NCBI RefSeq assembly: GCF_020866925.1
Contig: NZ_JAJGAK010000001.1
Coordinates: 124,001-188,000, forward strand
DNA from: Noviluteimonas lactosilytica
Lineage (GTDB): Bacteria; Pseudomonadota; Gammaproteobacteria; Xanthomonadales; Xanthomonadaceae
Direction: 5' to 3'
Length of the DNA: 64,000 bases
Positions 38,853 to 48,085 of this stretch are shown here, piece by piece. Each line of letters begins with the position of its first letter. Positions within the stretch are counted from its first letter, which is position 1. The notes under the pieces were generated by a model. It was not told where the DNA came from, did no database searches, and saw only the letters and a list, made by a program, of their open reading frames with translations. The position numbers and the translations under genes are program-made.

Positions 38853-39422
38853 ATGTCGCCCTTCGAGTACGAGCTCGTCCTCGTCACGATCATCGTCGGC
38901 CTAGCGATCACGGACAAACTCGTCTCGCTGCACCGTCTTCTGAGGTCGCGAACGAAGGTGCACTGGCACTGGCTTCCGCTCATCGCGGCGTTGCTGGTGT
39001 TGTTGACGCTGCTGCAGTTCTGGTGGGGCTTCTATCGGCTCGGACGCATCGAAGTCTGGAACCAGTACGGCGCGTTCCTCCTGCTCCTGCTGCAGTTGAT
39101 CCTGATGTTCCTGCTCGCATGCGCGGCGTTGCCGGACGACGAACGCGACGGGTTTGATCTCGCGGAATACTACGCGCGCAATCGTCGCTACTTCTGGACC
39201 CTGTTCTCGATGGTGGCGCTGATGGCGACGATCACCAATCTCGTCGTTGCCGCTCCACGCGATGCGCCTGCGACGCTCCTGGCCAAAGCGATCCCCAACG
39301 TGCTGTATATCGCGGCGATGCTGACGCTGGCGCTCGTGCGCGCCAGGCCGGTGCACTACGTGCTCGTGCCGCTCTTGCTGGTGGTGATGGTGTTGGGGTG
39401 GTTCCCGTTGCGCATTCGATGA
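38853..39422 (+). CDS. Hypothetical membrane protein
   Basis: A 189-residue protein with about five to six hydrophobic helices, beginning MSPFEYELVLVTIIVGLAIT. The layout SPFEYELV...ITDKLVSLHRLLRSR with repeated helices is seen in a small family of uncharacterised proteobacterial membrane proteins. ATG 38853 is chosen because upstream codons are not membrane-like. Function unknown. Confidence 0.7.
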   Translation: MSPFEYELVLVTIIVGLAITDKLVSLHRLLRSRTKVHWHWLPLIAALLVLLTLLQFWWGFYRLGRIEVWNQYGAFLLLLLQLILMFLLACAALPDDERDGFDLAEYYARNRRYFWTLFSMVALMATITNLVVAAPRDAPATLLAKAIPNVLYIAAMLTLALVRARPVHYVLVPLLLVVMVLGWFPLRIR

Positions 39423-39437
39423 CGTGCGTCGCGGCCC

Positions 39438-40313
39438 TCACCGCGTCGTGCGCACCACCGTCTCGACCTTGCCATCCCGCGTGATTTTCCGCACCCGCGG
39501 CAGCCACTCGCTGCGATCGTCGGAGGCGGTGTGCAGGTACTCGAGCACGTAAACCTCGCCGTTCGCGACGGCAACCGCGGTCGGCGAGTACGGCGGCGTC
39601 GAGCGCAGGACCGTTTTCGCTTCCCCCTTGGGCGTCACCATCAGCACGGCGCCGCAGCCAGCGGCGGCGACGAAGATCGTGCCGTTCGGTGCGAGGGACA
39701 GGCCGCGCAGGTACGGGCCGCTCGGCGCTTCGGTGCCCGGGATGCGCGCGCAGTCCGGCACGACGATATTGTCGGCGATCGTCGAGACACGCCCTTTCGC
39801 GTCGACCTTGTGGATCGAGCGATCGAACGTGAAATACAGCGCGCCGTCGGCACCGCTCGCGAGCCCGTTGACGTAGCGCAACTCACCATCGGATCGCTTT
39901 GAAGCGGGGAATGTTGCGAACACGGTGCGTGCGCCGGAAGGCGCGACGCGGAAGAGGTTCCATTCCTTCTCGCCGTCGGGGCGCGGGTAATACAACGCGC
40001 CATCGCGTCCGACGATCACGGGAAAGTCGCTCGACAACACGACCGTCGGCTTCATGCCCACCGCATCGATCTCGGAACCGGGGATCGACGGCCACGGCGT
40101 TTTCGACAATCCCGACGCTTCATCCAGTGCGAACCAATGGAACGCAGGCCCGGGGTGCTTGACGAGCTTGCCGTCGCGTTCGATCACGAACACGCCGCCG
40201 CCGGTGTCGACGAAGAACACGCGCCCATCCGCCGCGACCTGGATGGCGGCTCCCGGATGCGCGAAGGCAATGCCGGCGAGGCCAATGAGGAAGGTCAGCA
40301 GCACGATGCGCAT
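39438..40313 (-). CDS. Exported beta-propeller (NHL/SGL-like) protein
   Basis: A 291-residue protein with a signal peptide (MRIVLLTFLIGLAGIAFAHP) and repeats of the type AADGRVFFVDTGGGVFVIER, GRDGALYYPRPDGEKEWNLF, LAPNGTIFVAAAGCGAVLMV and VANGEVYVLEYLHTASD. These are blades of a beta propeller such as SMP-30/NHL. It would act in the periplasm, binding a ligand or catalysing a lactonase-like reaction. No active-site residues could be assigned. ATG 40313 gives the leader at the very N-terminus. Confidence 0.75.
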   Translation of the reverse strand: MRIVLLTFLIGLAGIAFAHPGAAIQVAADGRVFFVDTGGGVFVIERDGKLVKHPGPAFHWFALDEASGLSKTPWPSIPGSEIDAVGMKPTVVLSSDFPVIVGRDGALYYPRPDGEKEWNLFRVAPSGARTVFATFPASKRSDGELRYVNGLASGADGALYFTFDRSIHKVDAKGRVSTIADNIVVPDCARIPGTEAPSGPYLRGLSLAPNGTIFVAAAGCGAVLMVTPKGEAKTVLRSTPPYSPTAVAVANGEVYVLEYLHTASDDRSEWLPRVRKITRDGKVETVVRTTR

Positions 40314-40402
40314 GGCCAGCTCCCTGTGAAGAACCATCGCGGTTCGACAAAGCTACGCGCGTCGGTGACCATCGGATGCAGCGAAGCTCGACAGGTGATC
40401 CG

Positions 40403-40960
40403 ATGCGCTCCGAAAAAGAGAAGATGCTCGCCGGCGAACCGTACAACGGGTTCGATCCGCAACTCGTCGCCGAACGCACGCGGGCGCGCGAACTCTGCCA
40501 GGCGTTGACCGCGCTGCCACCGTCGAACGACGCCGAGCGCACGGCGCTGCTCGAACAACTATTCGGCGCATCGACCAACGTGTACGTGACGCCGCCCTTC
40601 TACTGCGACTACGGCAGGCACATCACGCTCGGCCGCAACGTCTACTTCAACTTCAACTGCGTAATCCTCGACGTGGCGCCGGTCAGCATCGGCGACAACG
40701 TGTTGTTCGGGCCCTCGGTGCAGGTCTACACCGCGACGCACCCGCTGGATGCGGACGAACGCCGCAGCGGCATCGAATCGGGCCAGCCGATCGCGATCGG
40801 CGACGATGTGTGGATCGGCGGCGGCGCGATCCTCTGTCCCGGCGTCACGATCGGCGCGCGTTCGGTGATCGGCGCGGGGAGCGTGGTGACGCGCGACATC
40901 CCGGCCGATGTGTTCGCGGCCGGCAATCCGTGCCGCGTGGTGCGTACGCTGCGCGGTTGA
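40403..40960 (+). CDS. Sugar O-acetyltransferase (maltose acetyltransferase family)
   Basis: A 185-residue LbH acetyltransferase with the typical N-terminal Mac domain (MRSEKEKMLAGEPYNGFDPQ) and left-handed parallel beta-helix hexapeptides: ITLGRNVYFNFNCVILDVAP, IGDNVLFGPSVQVYTATHPL, ERRSGIESGQPIAIGDDVWI, GARSVIGAGSVVTRDIPADV and FAAGNPCRVVR. The catalytic His is in TATHPLDA. It acetylates maltose-like or other sugar hydroxyls with acetyl-CoA, forming trimers. ATG 40403 gives the family start. Confidence 0.92.
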   Translation: MRSEKEKMLAGEPYNGFDPQLVAERTRARELCQALTALPPSNDAERTALLEQLFGASTNVYVTPPFYCDYGRHITLGRNVYFNFNCVILDVAPVSIGDNVLFGPSVQVYTATHPLDADERRSGIESGQPIAIGDDVWIGGGAILCPGVTIGARSVIGAGSVVTRDIPADVFAAGNPCRVVRTLRG

Positions 40961-40961
40961 G

Positions 40962-41021
40962 AATGGCCCCCGAAAGTCGTCGGAATTGGCCGCCTCGGTC
41001 CGCGAGGCGCTGCCTAGCATG
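40962..41021 (+). promoter_or_regulatory. aceE promoter: direct repeats and CCTAGCATG box
   Basis: AATGGC (40962) and ATTGGC (40985) are 23 bases apart. The block GGAATTGGCC at 40982-40991 is followed after exactly 21 bases by CCTAGCATG (41013-41021). The same arrangement with the same spacings is seen at 48026-48085 before the AhpD-like gene. MocR-type regulators bind direct repeats, and such a gene (49002-50435) lies in this cluster, so this is a likely operator/promoter. CCTAGCAT would contain the -10 box. Confidence 0.65.
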
Positions 41022-41056
41022 CGTGTCACCCCTGACCACGCCATGCACCGCCGATC

Positions 41057-43753
41057 ATGTCCGAACACCCTCCCCTCGTGGCACCGCCGCTCGATCCGGA
41101 TCCCGCCGAAACGCGGGACTGGATGGAGTCCCTCGACGCCGTGTTCCAGCACGCCGGTCCCGACCGCGCGTCGTGGCTCCTCTCGAAGTTGAATGGACAT
41201 GCGCGGCAATCCGGCGGCGTCATCGACTTCAACACGACGTCCGATTACGTCAACACGATTCCCGCCGACCGGCAGGCCGTCAGTCCCGGTGATGCCACGC
41301 TGGAAAAACGCATCAGCGACATCATTCGCTGGAATGCGATGGCGATGGTCGTGCGCGCGAACCGCAAGCCGGGCGATCTCGGCGGCCACCTCGCGAGCTT
41401 CGCGTCGTCGGCCACGCTGTACGACGTCGGCTTCAATCACTTCTGGCGTGCGCCGAGCGCCGAGCATCCGGGCGATCTCATCTATACGCAGGGCCATTCG
41501 AGCCCCGGCATCTATGCGCGCTCGTTCCTCGAAGGCCGCTTCGACGAAGCGCAACTCGATCTCTACCGCATGGAAGTCGAAGGCAAGGGGCGCGGGCTCT
41601 CGTCGTATCCGCATCCGTGGCTGATGCCCGATTACTGGCAGGTCGCGACCGTCTCGATGGGGCTCGGGCCGCTGCAGGCGATCCACCAGGCGCATTTCTG
41701 GCGCTACCTCGAACAACGCGGCCTGATGCCCAAGAGCGACCGCAAGGTGTGGGCGCTGCTCGGCGACGGTGAGCTCGACGAACCCGAAACCGTCGGTGCG
41801 CTCGCGCTCGCCGGTCGCGAGCGGCTGGACAACCTCGTGTTCGTCGTCAACGCGAACCTGCAACGGCTCGACGGCCCCGTGCGCGGCAACGGCAAGATCA
41901 TCCAGGAAGCCGAGAGCGTGTTTCGCGGCGCCGGCTGGAACGTCATCAAGGTCGTGTGGGGCAGCCAGTGGGATCCCCTGCTCGCCCGCGACACCGACGG
42001 CGAACTGCGCCGCGTGATGATGGAAACCGTCGACGGCGAATACCAGGCATTCAAGACGCTCGGCGGCGCGTACACGCGCGAGCACTTCTTCGGCAAGAGC
42101 GAGAGCACCCGCCGCCTGGTCGAAGCGTACTCGGACCACGACATCGAAGCGCTCAACCGTGGCGGCCACGATCCGGCGAAGGTCTTCGCCGCGTATCACC
42201 AGGCCGTGCACACGCAGGGCAAGCCGACCGTGATCATCGCGAAGACGATCAAGGGCTACGGCCTCGGCGAGACGCTGCAGTCGCAGAACACGAACCACAA
42301 CAAGAAGAAGATCGACCTCGACGTCGTGCGCGAACTGCGCGATCGCCTGTCGATCCCGATCCCCGACGATCGCCTCGAAGACGTGCCCTACTTCCACCCG
42401 GGCGCCGATTCGGCCGAAGTGCGCTACATGCACGAACGCCGCGAAGCGCTAGGCGGCTTCCTGCCGCAACGCCGGCGCAAGTCGAACGTCGTGCCCACTG
42501 CGCCGACGCTCGAGGCGTTCGATCCCTTGTTGCAGGCCAGCGGCGATCGCGAATTCAGCACGACCGCGGCGCTCGTGCGCAGCATCAACCTGTTGTTGCG
42601 CGACAAGGAGGTAGGCTCGCGCGTCGTCCCGATCATCGCGGACGAAGCGCGCACGTTCGGCATGGAAGGCCTGTTCCGCCAGGTCGGCATCTATGCACCG
42701 TTCGGGCAGCAGTACACGCCCAACGATTCGTCGCAACTCGTGTACTACCGCGAGAAGGAAGACGGCCAGGTGCTGCAGGAAGGCATCAGCGAAGCCGGCG
42801 GCATCAGCTCGTGGATCGCGGCCGGCACCAGCTACAGCGTCAGCGACGTGCCGATGCTGCCGTTCTTCCTCTACTACGCGATGTTCGGCTTCCAGCGCGT
42901 CGGCGACCTCGCGTGGGCGGCGGCGGACATGCGCGCACGCGGCTTCCTCATCGGCGGCACCGCGGGGCGCACCACCATCAACGGCGAAGGCCTGCAGCAT
43001 GAAGATGCGCACTCGCACCTGATGTCGGGCGCGATTCCGAATGTCATGTCGTACGACCCCACGTTCGCATTCGAAGTCGCGGTCATCGTGCAGGAAGGCG
43101 TGCGTCGCATGATGCAGGAACAGGAGGACGTGTATTACTACCTCACCGTCATGAACGAACCGTACGCGCATCCGGCGATGCCTGAAGGCGCGGAGACCGG
43201 CATCCTGCGCGGCATGTACCTGCTGCAGCCCTCGGCGCTCGCCGCCGATGCGCCGCGCGTGCAACTGCTCGGCGCCGGCACGATCCTGCGCGAAGCGATT
43301 GCCGCGTCCGAAATGCTGCGTGATGACTTCGGCGTCGCCGCGGACGTGTGGTCGGCGCCGAGCTTCGCCGAGTTGCGTCGCGACGGCTTCCAGGTCGAAC
43401 GCTGGAACCGCATGCATCCGGGTGAGCCGCAGCGCGTGCCGTATGTCGCGTCCCTGCTCGCCGACCACACGGGTCCGGTGATCGCCGCGACCGACTACGT
43501 GCGTGGCGTCGCCGACCAGATTCGCGCCTTCATGCCCGAAGGCCGCCGCTACACGGTGCTCGGCACCGACGGCTTCGGTCGCAGCGACACCCGCGCCAAC
43601 CTGCGCGCGTACTTCGAAGTCGACCGTCGCTGGATCGCGCACGCCGCCATCGTCTCGCTCGTGCGCGACGGCGTGCTGCCCGCCGACGCGGCCGATCGCG
43701 CGAAGGCCCTCTACGAAATCGACGACGACAAGACCGAGCCCGCGCTGGGCTGA
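41057..43753 (+). CDS. aceE: Pyruvate dehydrogenase E1 component, homodimeric type
   Basis: Thiamine diphosphate enzyme of 898 residues, E. coli AceE being 887. It decarboxylates pyruvate and would pass the acetyl group to a lipoyl E2. The TPP-binding stretch LLGDGELDEPETVGALALAG with VNANLQRLDGPVRGNGKI, and the flexible-loop sequences PDYWQVATVSMGLGPLQA and NHFWRAPSAEHPGDLIYTQG, are all characteristic of the homodimeric E1. No E2 gene follows, unlike the usual aceEF-lpd order; instead nuoF, an aldehyde dehydrogenase and an lpd follow at 11, 22 and -4 bases. It is probably a second copy, the canonical aceEF being elsewhere, and may have a specialised role. Start ATG 41057 is 36 bases after the promoter motif. 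Confidence 0.95.
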   Translation: MSEHPPLVAPPLDPDPAETRDWMESLDAVFQHAGPDRASWLLSKLNGHARQSGGVIDFNTTSDYVNTIPADRQAVSPGDATLEKRISDIIRWNAMAMVVRANRKPGDLGGHLASFASSATLYDVGFNHFWRAPSAEHPGDLIYTQGHSSPGIYARSFLEGRFDEAQLDLYRMEVEGKGRGLSSYPHPWLMPDYWQVATVSMGLGPLQAIHQAHFWRYLEQRGLMPKSDRKVWALLGDGELDEPETVGALALAGRERLDNLVFVVNANLQRLDGPVRGNGKIIQEAESVFRGAGWNVIKVVWGSQWDPLLARDTDGELRRVMMETVDGEYQAFKTLGGAYTREHFFGKSESTRRLVEAYSDHDIEALNRGGHDPAKVFAAYHQAVHTQGKPTVIIAKTIKGYGLGETLQSQNTNHNKKKIDLDVVRELRDRLSIPIPDDRLEDVPYFHPGADSAEVRYMHERREALGGFLPQRRRKSNVVPTAPTLEAFDPLLQASGDREFSTTAALVRSINLLLRDKEVGSRVVPIIADEARTFGMEGLFRQVGIYAPFGQQYTPNDSSQLVYYREKEDGQVLQEGISEAGGISSWIAAGTSYSVSDVPMLPFFLYYAMFGFQRVGDLAWAAADMRARGFLIGGTAGRTTINGEGLQHEDAHSHLMSGAIPNVMSYDPTFAFEVAVIVQEGVRRMMQEQEDVYYYLTVMNEPYAHPAMPEGAETGILRGMYLLQPSALAADAPRVQLLGAGTILREAIAASEMLRDDFGVAADVWSAPSFAELRRDGFQVERWNRMHPGEPQRVPYVASLLADHTGPVIAATDYVRGVADQIRAFMPEGRRYTVLGTDGFGRSDTRANLRAYFEVDRRWIAHAAIVSLVRDGVLPADAADRAKALYEIDDDKTEPALG

Positions 43754-43764
43754 GACACACCGCC

Positions 43765-45087
43765 ATGAACACGCAATCCCACTCCCGCATCGTGCAGCCG
43801 CACCAGGTCTCCTACACGACGCATGCCTTCGACGAGCCCTGGACGATGGAGAACTACGAATCCATCGGCGGCTGGCAGGCGTGGCGCGACATCATCGCGC
43901 GACGCCCCGATCCCGCGGAGCTGGTCGAAACGCTCAAGAAGAGCGCCCTGCGCGGCCGCGGCGGCGCGGGGTTCGCCACCGGCCTGAAGTTGTCGTTCAT
44001 GCCGCGCGATGCCGAAGGCCAGAAGTACATCGTCTGCAACTCCGACGAAGCCGAACCCGGCACCTGCAAGGATCGCGAGCTGCTGCTCAACAACCCGCAC
44101 GCGGTGCTCGAAGGCATCGCCATCGCCGCGTACTGCGCGGGCGCGACCGTCGGCTATCACTACATCCGCGGCGAGTTCCATGCCCCGTTCGAACGCGTCG
44201 AACAGGCGCTGCGCGAAGCGATGGACGCCGGGCTGCTTGGCGAAGGCGTGCTCGGCAGCGACATCGACATGCACATCCACAACACGCTCGGCGCCGGCGC
44301 CTACATCGCAGGCGAGGAAACGGGGCTGCTCGAGTCGCTGGAAGGCAAGAAAGCGATGCCACGCTACAAGCCGCCCTTCCCCGCGGTGTTCGGCCTGTAC
44401 GGCCGGCCGACGACGGTCTGCAACACCGAAACCTTCGCGTCGATCCCCGCGATCATGCGCAACGGCGCGCAGTGGTTCCTCGACATCGGCATTCCCAACA
44501 ACGGCGGGCCGAAGATCTTCTCCGTCAGCGGCCACGTCGCGCGGCCCGGCAACTACGAAGTGCCGCTGGGCACGCCGTTCCGCGACCTGCTCGCGCTCGC
44601 CGGCGGCATGCGCGAAGGCCGCACGCTGAAGGCCGTGATCCCCGGCGGCACGACCATGAAGGTCATCCCCGCCGATCGCATGATGCAGATCGACATGGAC
44701 TTCGATTCGCTGCGCGAAGCGGGCTCTGGCCTGGGCTCCGGCGCGGTGATCGTGATGGACGACACCACGTGCATGGTGCGCGCCACGCATCGCATCTCGC
44801 GCTTCTACATGAAGGAATCGTGCGGGCAATGCACGCCGTGCCGCGAAGGCACGGGCTGGATGCATCGCGTGCTCGATCGCATCGTCCGCGGCGAAGGTAC
44901 GCGTGAAGACCTGCACCGCCTCGAAGAAGTCTCGCGCCAGATCGAAGGCCACACCATCTGCGCATTCGGCGAAGCCGCTGCGTGGCCGGTGCAAGGCATG
45001 CTCGCGGCGTTCTTCCACGAGTTCGAATACTTCGTCGGACACGGCCACTCGATGGTCGACGGCGTTGCGCTGCCGCTCGCGGCGTAA
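43765..45087 (+). CDS. nuoF: NuoF-type NADH dehydrogenase subunit (FMN/4Fe-4S)
   Basis: Protein of 440 residues. FMN/NADH binding is shown by ALRGRGGAGFATGLK and NSDEAEPGTCKDRE, later AGEETGLLESLEGK, and the N3 cluster is shown by KESCGQCTPCREGTGW. So it is an intact flavin-iron-sulfur subunit that takes electrons from NADH in complex I or in soluble NAD-dependent hydrogenase/formate dehydrogenase complexes. No other nuo genes are here, so it could instead act as an electron-transfer module for the E1/E3 reaction; this is inference. Eleven bases after aceE, so one transcript. Confidence 0.93.
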   Translation: MNTQSHSRIVQPHQVSYTTHAFDEPWTMENYESIGGWQAWRDIIARRPDPAELVETLKKSALRGRGGAGFATGLKLSFMPRDAEGQKYIVCNSDEAEPGTCKDRELLLNNPHAVLEGIAIAAYCAGATVGYHYIRGEFHAPFERVEQALREAMDAGLLGEGVLGSDIDMHIHNTLGAGAYIAGEETGLLESLEGKKAMPRYKPPFPAVFGLYGRPTTVCNTETFASIPAIMRNGAQWFLDIGIPNNGGPKIFSVSGHVARPGNYEVPLGTPFRDLLALAGGMREGRTLKAVIPGGTTMKVIPADRMMQIDMDFDSLREAGSGLGSGAVIVMDDTTCMVRATHRISRFYMKESCGQCTPCREGTGWMHRVLDRIVRGEGTREDLHRLEEVSRQIEGHTICAFGEAAAWPVQGMLAAFFHEFEYFVGHGHSMVDGVALPLAA

Positions 45088-45109
45088 ACGCGCCCACCCC
45101 GACCTTTCA

Positions 45110-46567
45110 ATGACACGCATGAACACGACAACCGCAATGCACTGGATCGACGGCGAGTGGATCGACTCGCCCATCACGAATCGTTCGATCGACCCCGCCA
45201 CCTCCGAAGCGATCGGCGAGTACGCCGATGGCGGCGCCGACGAAGCCACACGCGCCGTCGACGCCGCACGTCGCGCCTTTCGCGAAACCGCTTGGGCCAC
45301 CGACCGCGCGTTGCGCGCGAAAGTCCTGCATCAGCTGGCCGATGCGTTCGAACGCAACGCCGACGCGCTGGCCGCGACGTTGTCGCTCGAAGTCGGCAAG
45401 GTCGCACGCGACGCGCGCTTCGAAGTGTCGATGGTGCCGCCCAAGCTCCGCTACTACGCCGCGCTCGCACTGACCGAATCCGGCCGCGCCTCGGAGCCCC
45501 GCCCCGGCGCGCTGTCCGTGATGCTGCGCCAGCCCATCGGCGTCGCCGGCATCGTCGTGCCCTGGAACGCACCGATCATCCTGATGGTGCGATCGCTTGC
45601 GCCCGCGCTCGCGGCCGGCACGACCACCGTCATCAAGATGCCAGGACAGACCGCGCAGACCAATGCGTTGGTGGCGCGCGTGATGAGCGAAGCACCGTCG
45701 TTGCCGCGTGGGGTGATCAACCTGTTCACCGAATCCGGCGCCGAAGGCGCGAAGCACCTCGTCGCCTCACCCGACGTGCCGGTCATCAGCTTCACCGGCA
45801 GCACCGCCACCGGGCGCGCGATTTCCGCCGCCGGCGCGCCGCTGCTGAAGCGCTTCGGCCTGGAACTCGGCGGCAAGACGCCGATGGTCGTCTTCGACGA
45901 CGCGGACCTCGTCGCCGCAGTTCCGAAGCTCGCGCAAGCGTTGACCGTGTTCGCCGGCCAGTTCTGCATGACGGGCTCGCGCGTGCTCGTGCAGCGCGGC
46001 GTCGCCGATGCCCTGCGTGCGCAGCTCGCCGAGCGCATCGCCGCCATTCGCGTCGGCCCTGCGAGCGATCCCGCGAGCGAGATGGGTCCGATGATCGACC
46101 AGGCGAACGTCGACCGCGTCGATCGCGCCGTGCAGGCAGCCATCGCGGCCGGCGCACGTGTCCTCGTGCGCGGCGGTCCGGCCGTCGAAGGCGCATTGGC
46201 GCGCGGTGCATTCCATCGACCGACGTTGCTCGAAGTCACCGACCCGTCGCTCGCCATCGTGCAACAGGAAACCTTCGGCCCCGTGCTGACGCTGCAGGTG
46301 TTCGACACCGAAGACGAAGCCATCGCGCTCGCCAACGACAGCGAGTACGGCCTGGCGGCGAGCGTGTGGACGCGCGACGCGGCGCGCTCGATGCGAGTGG
46401 CGCGCGCGATCGACGCGGGCACCGTGTGGATCAACGACTGGGCCGTCGTCTACGACGACTTCGAGGAAGGCGGCTTCAAGCAATCCGGCCGCGGCCGCCT
46501 CAACGGCACGGCCGCCATCGACGACTTCGTCGAATACAAGCACATCGCAGTGAAGACACAAGCATGA
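45110..46567 (+). CDS. NAD(P)-dependent aldehyde dehydrogenase
   Basis: Aldehyde dehydrogenase of 485 residues. The Rossmann loop VISFTGSTATGRAI, the catalytic glutamate in RFGLELGGKTPMVV, the catalytic cysteine in FAGQFCMTGSRVLV and the C-terminal GTVWINDWAVV with EEGGFKQSGRGRLNG are all standard. It oxidises an aldehyde to the acid. In the cluster it might remove aldehyde formed by E1 decarboxylation, but the substrate is unknown. Starts at 45110, 45119 and 45137 are possible; the first is taken. Its 3' end overlaps lpd (ATGA). Confidence 0.93.
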   Translation: MTRMNTTTAMHWIDGEWIDSPITNRSIDPATSEAIGEYADGGADEATRAVDAARRAFRETAWATDRALRAKVLHQLADAFERNADALAATLSLEVGKVARDARFEVSMVPPKLRYYAALALTESGRASEPRPGALSVMLRQPIGVAGIVVPWNAPIILMVRSLAPALAAGTTTVIKMPGQTAQTNALVARVMSEAPSLPRGVINLFTESGAEGAKHLVASPDVPVISFTGSTATGRAISAAGAPLLKRFGLELGGKTPMVVFDDADLVAAVPKLAQALTVFAGQFCMTGSRVLVQRGVADALRAQLAERIAAIRVGPASDPASEMGPMIDQANVDRVDRAVQAAIAAGARVLVRGGPAVEGALARGAFHRPTLLEVTDPSLAIVQQETFGPVLTLQVFDTEDEAIALANDSEYGLAASVWTRDAARSMRVARAIDAGTVWINDWAVVYDDFEEGGFKQSGRGRLNGTAAIDDFVEYKHIAVKTQA

Positions 46568-48009
46568 AGACCCTCAGGACAGACGTCGCGATCATCGGTG
46601 CGGGCACCGCGGGCATGACCGCGTACCGCGCCGCCGCCGCGCACACCGACAACCTCGTCGTCATCGAAGGCGGGCCTTACGGCACGACCTGCGCGCGCGT
46701 GGGCTGCATGCCCAGCAAGCTGCTGATCGCCGCGGCGGAAGCCGCGCACACGGCGCGGCATGCGCAGGCCTTCGGCGTGCACGCCGGTGAAGTGCGCATC
46801 GACGGGCGAGAAGTCATGGACCGCGTGCGCCGCGAACGCGATCGCTTCGTCGGTTTCGTCGTCGACTCGGTGCAAGCCTGGCCGCAGGCGCATCGCCTGC
46901 GCGGCTTCGCGCGCTTCGTTTCCCCGCACGAATTGCAGGTCGACGACGGCACGCGCGTGATCGCGGACCGCATCGTCATCGCGACGGGATCGAGTCCCAA
47001 CGTGCCGCGTGGTTGGCGCGCCGCGCTGGGCGACAAGCTGCTCATCAACGACGACGTCTTCGCATGGCAGACATTGCCGCGCTCCGTCGCGGTGGTCGGC
47101 ACCGGCATCATCGGCCTGGAACTCGCGCTGGCGCTGCATCGCCTCGGTGTGCGCGTGCGCGTCTACGGGCGCAGCACACGCCTGGGTCCGCTCACCGATC
47201 CGGTCTTGCAGGATGTCGCGCGCGCCACGATCGGCGCGGAACTGTCGATGACGCTCGACGTCGAGGCCATCACTCCCAGCCTCGATGCATCGGAACAAGT
47301 CCGCATCGTGAGCCGCACGCGCGATGGCCACCAAGACACCGACACGTTCGACTTCCTGCTCGCCGCCATCGGGCGGCATCCGAACCTCGACGGCCTCGAC
47401 CTGGAGAATGCCGGCATCCCGCTGGATGCATCCGGTCTGCCGAGCGTCGATCGCAACACCGGCCGCATCGGCGACTCGCACATCTTTCTCGCGGGCGACG
47501 TGCAGGACGACCTCCAACTCCTGCACGAAGCCGCGGACGACGGCCGCATCGCCGGCGACAACGCCGGCCGCTTCCCGCGCGTGCGCGTGCGGCCGCGCCG
47601 TGCGCGCCTGTCGATCGTGTTCAGCGATCCGCAGATCGCGCTAGCCGGACTCACGCACGCGGAGTTGCTGGCGGCGGGCATGCGTTTCGAGACCGGCGAG
47701 GTGTCGTTCGACGACCAGGGCCGCAGTCGCGTGATGCTGAAGAACCAGGGCGCGCTTCGCGTGTATGGCGAATCAGGGAGCGGCCGCTTCCTCGGCGCGG
47801 AGATGGTCGGGCCTGCGGCCGAACACATCGGTCATCTGCTCGCATGGAGCGCGCAGCGCGGCGATACGGTGCAGGACATGCTCGACAGTCCGTTCTACCA
47901 CCCCGTCGTCGAAGAAGGCCTGCGCACCGCATTGCGCCAGCTCCAGCGCCAGCTCGCGCTCGCAGCCCCGCCGCCGGAGTTGTGCCTGGACTGCGCGCCC
48001 GCGGCCTGA
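46564..48009 (+). CDS. lpd: Dihydrolipoyl dehydrogenase (E3-like)
   Basis: FAD-dependent pyridine nucleotide-disulfide oxidoreductase of 481 residues. FAD motif DVAIIGAGTAGMTAYRA, the redox-active pair GTTCARVGCMPSK, the NAD motif VAVVGTGIIGLELALAL and the His-Glu pair in FYHPVVEEGLRTAL are present. It reoxidises a dihydrolipoyl E2, or another dithiol. No lipoyl domain precedes it. The substrate E2 must come from another locus, or the enzyme serves a different partner. It overlaps the aldehyde dehydrogenase by 4 bases, which indicates coupling. Confidence 0.9.
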   Translation: MKTLRTDVAIIGAGTAGMTAYRAAAAHTDNLVVIEGGPYGTTCARVGCMPSKLLIAAAEAAHTARHAQAFGVHAGEVRIDGREVMDRVRRERDRFVGFVVDSVQAWPQAHRLRGFARFVSPHELQVDDGTRVIADRIVIATGSSPNVPRGWRAALGDKLLINDDVFAWQTLPRSVAVVGTGIIGLELALALHRLGVRVRVYGRSTRLGPLTDPVLQDVARATIGAELSMTLDVEAITPSLDASEQVRIVSRTRDGHQDTDTFDFLLAAIGRHPNLDGLDLENAGIPLDASGLPSVDRNTGRIGDSHIFLAGDVQDDLQLLHEAADDGRIAGDNAGRFPRVRVRPRRARLSIVFSDPQIALAGLTHAELLAAGMRFETGEVSFDDQGRSRVMLKNQGALRVYGESGSGRFLGAEMVGPAAEHIGHLLAWSAQRGDTVQDMLDSPFYHPVVEEGLRTALRQLQRQLALAAPPPELCLDCAPAA

Positions 48010-48025
48010 CCTCGAAGCGTCTTCG

Positions 48026-48085
48026 ATTGGCTCCCGCAAGCACTCGGAATTGGCCTCTTCCACCGTTCGCGCACTCCCTAGCATG
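48026..48085 (+). promoter_or_regulatory. Promoter/operator of the AhpD-like gene, twin of the aceE promoter
   Basis: ATTGGC at 48026 and 48049 are 23 bases apart; GGAATTGGCC (48046-48055) is followed after 21 bases by CCTAGCATG (48077-48085). This repeats the aceE upstream layout exactly. CCTAGCATG includes an ATG at 48083, so the true start of the gene must be the later ATG at 48119. Confidence 0.65.

Noticed and set aside
40559-42433. Minus-strand frame opposite aceE
   Set aside because: No recognisable domain; aceE is unambiguous.
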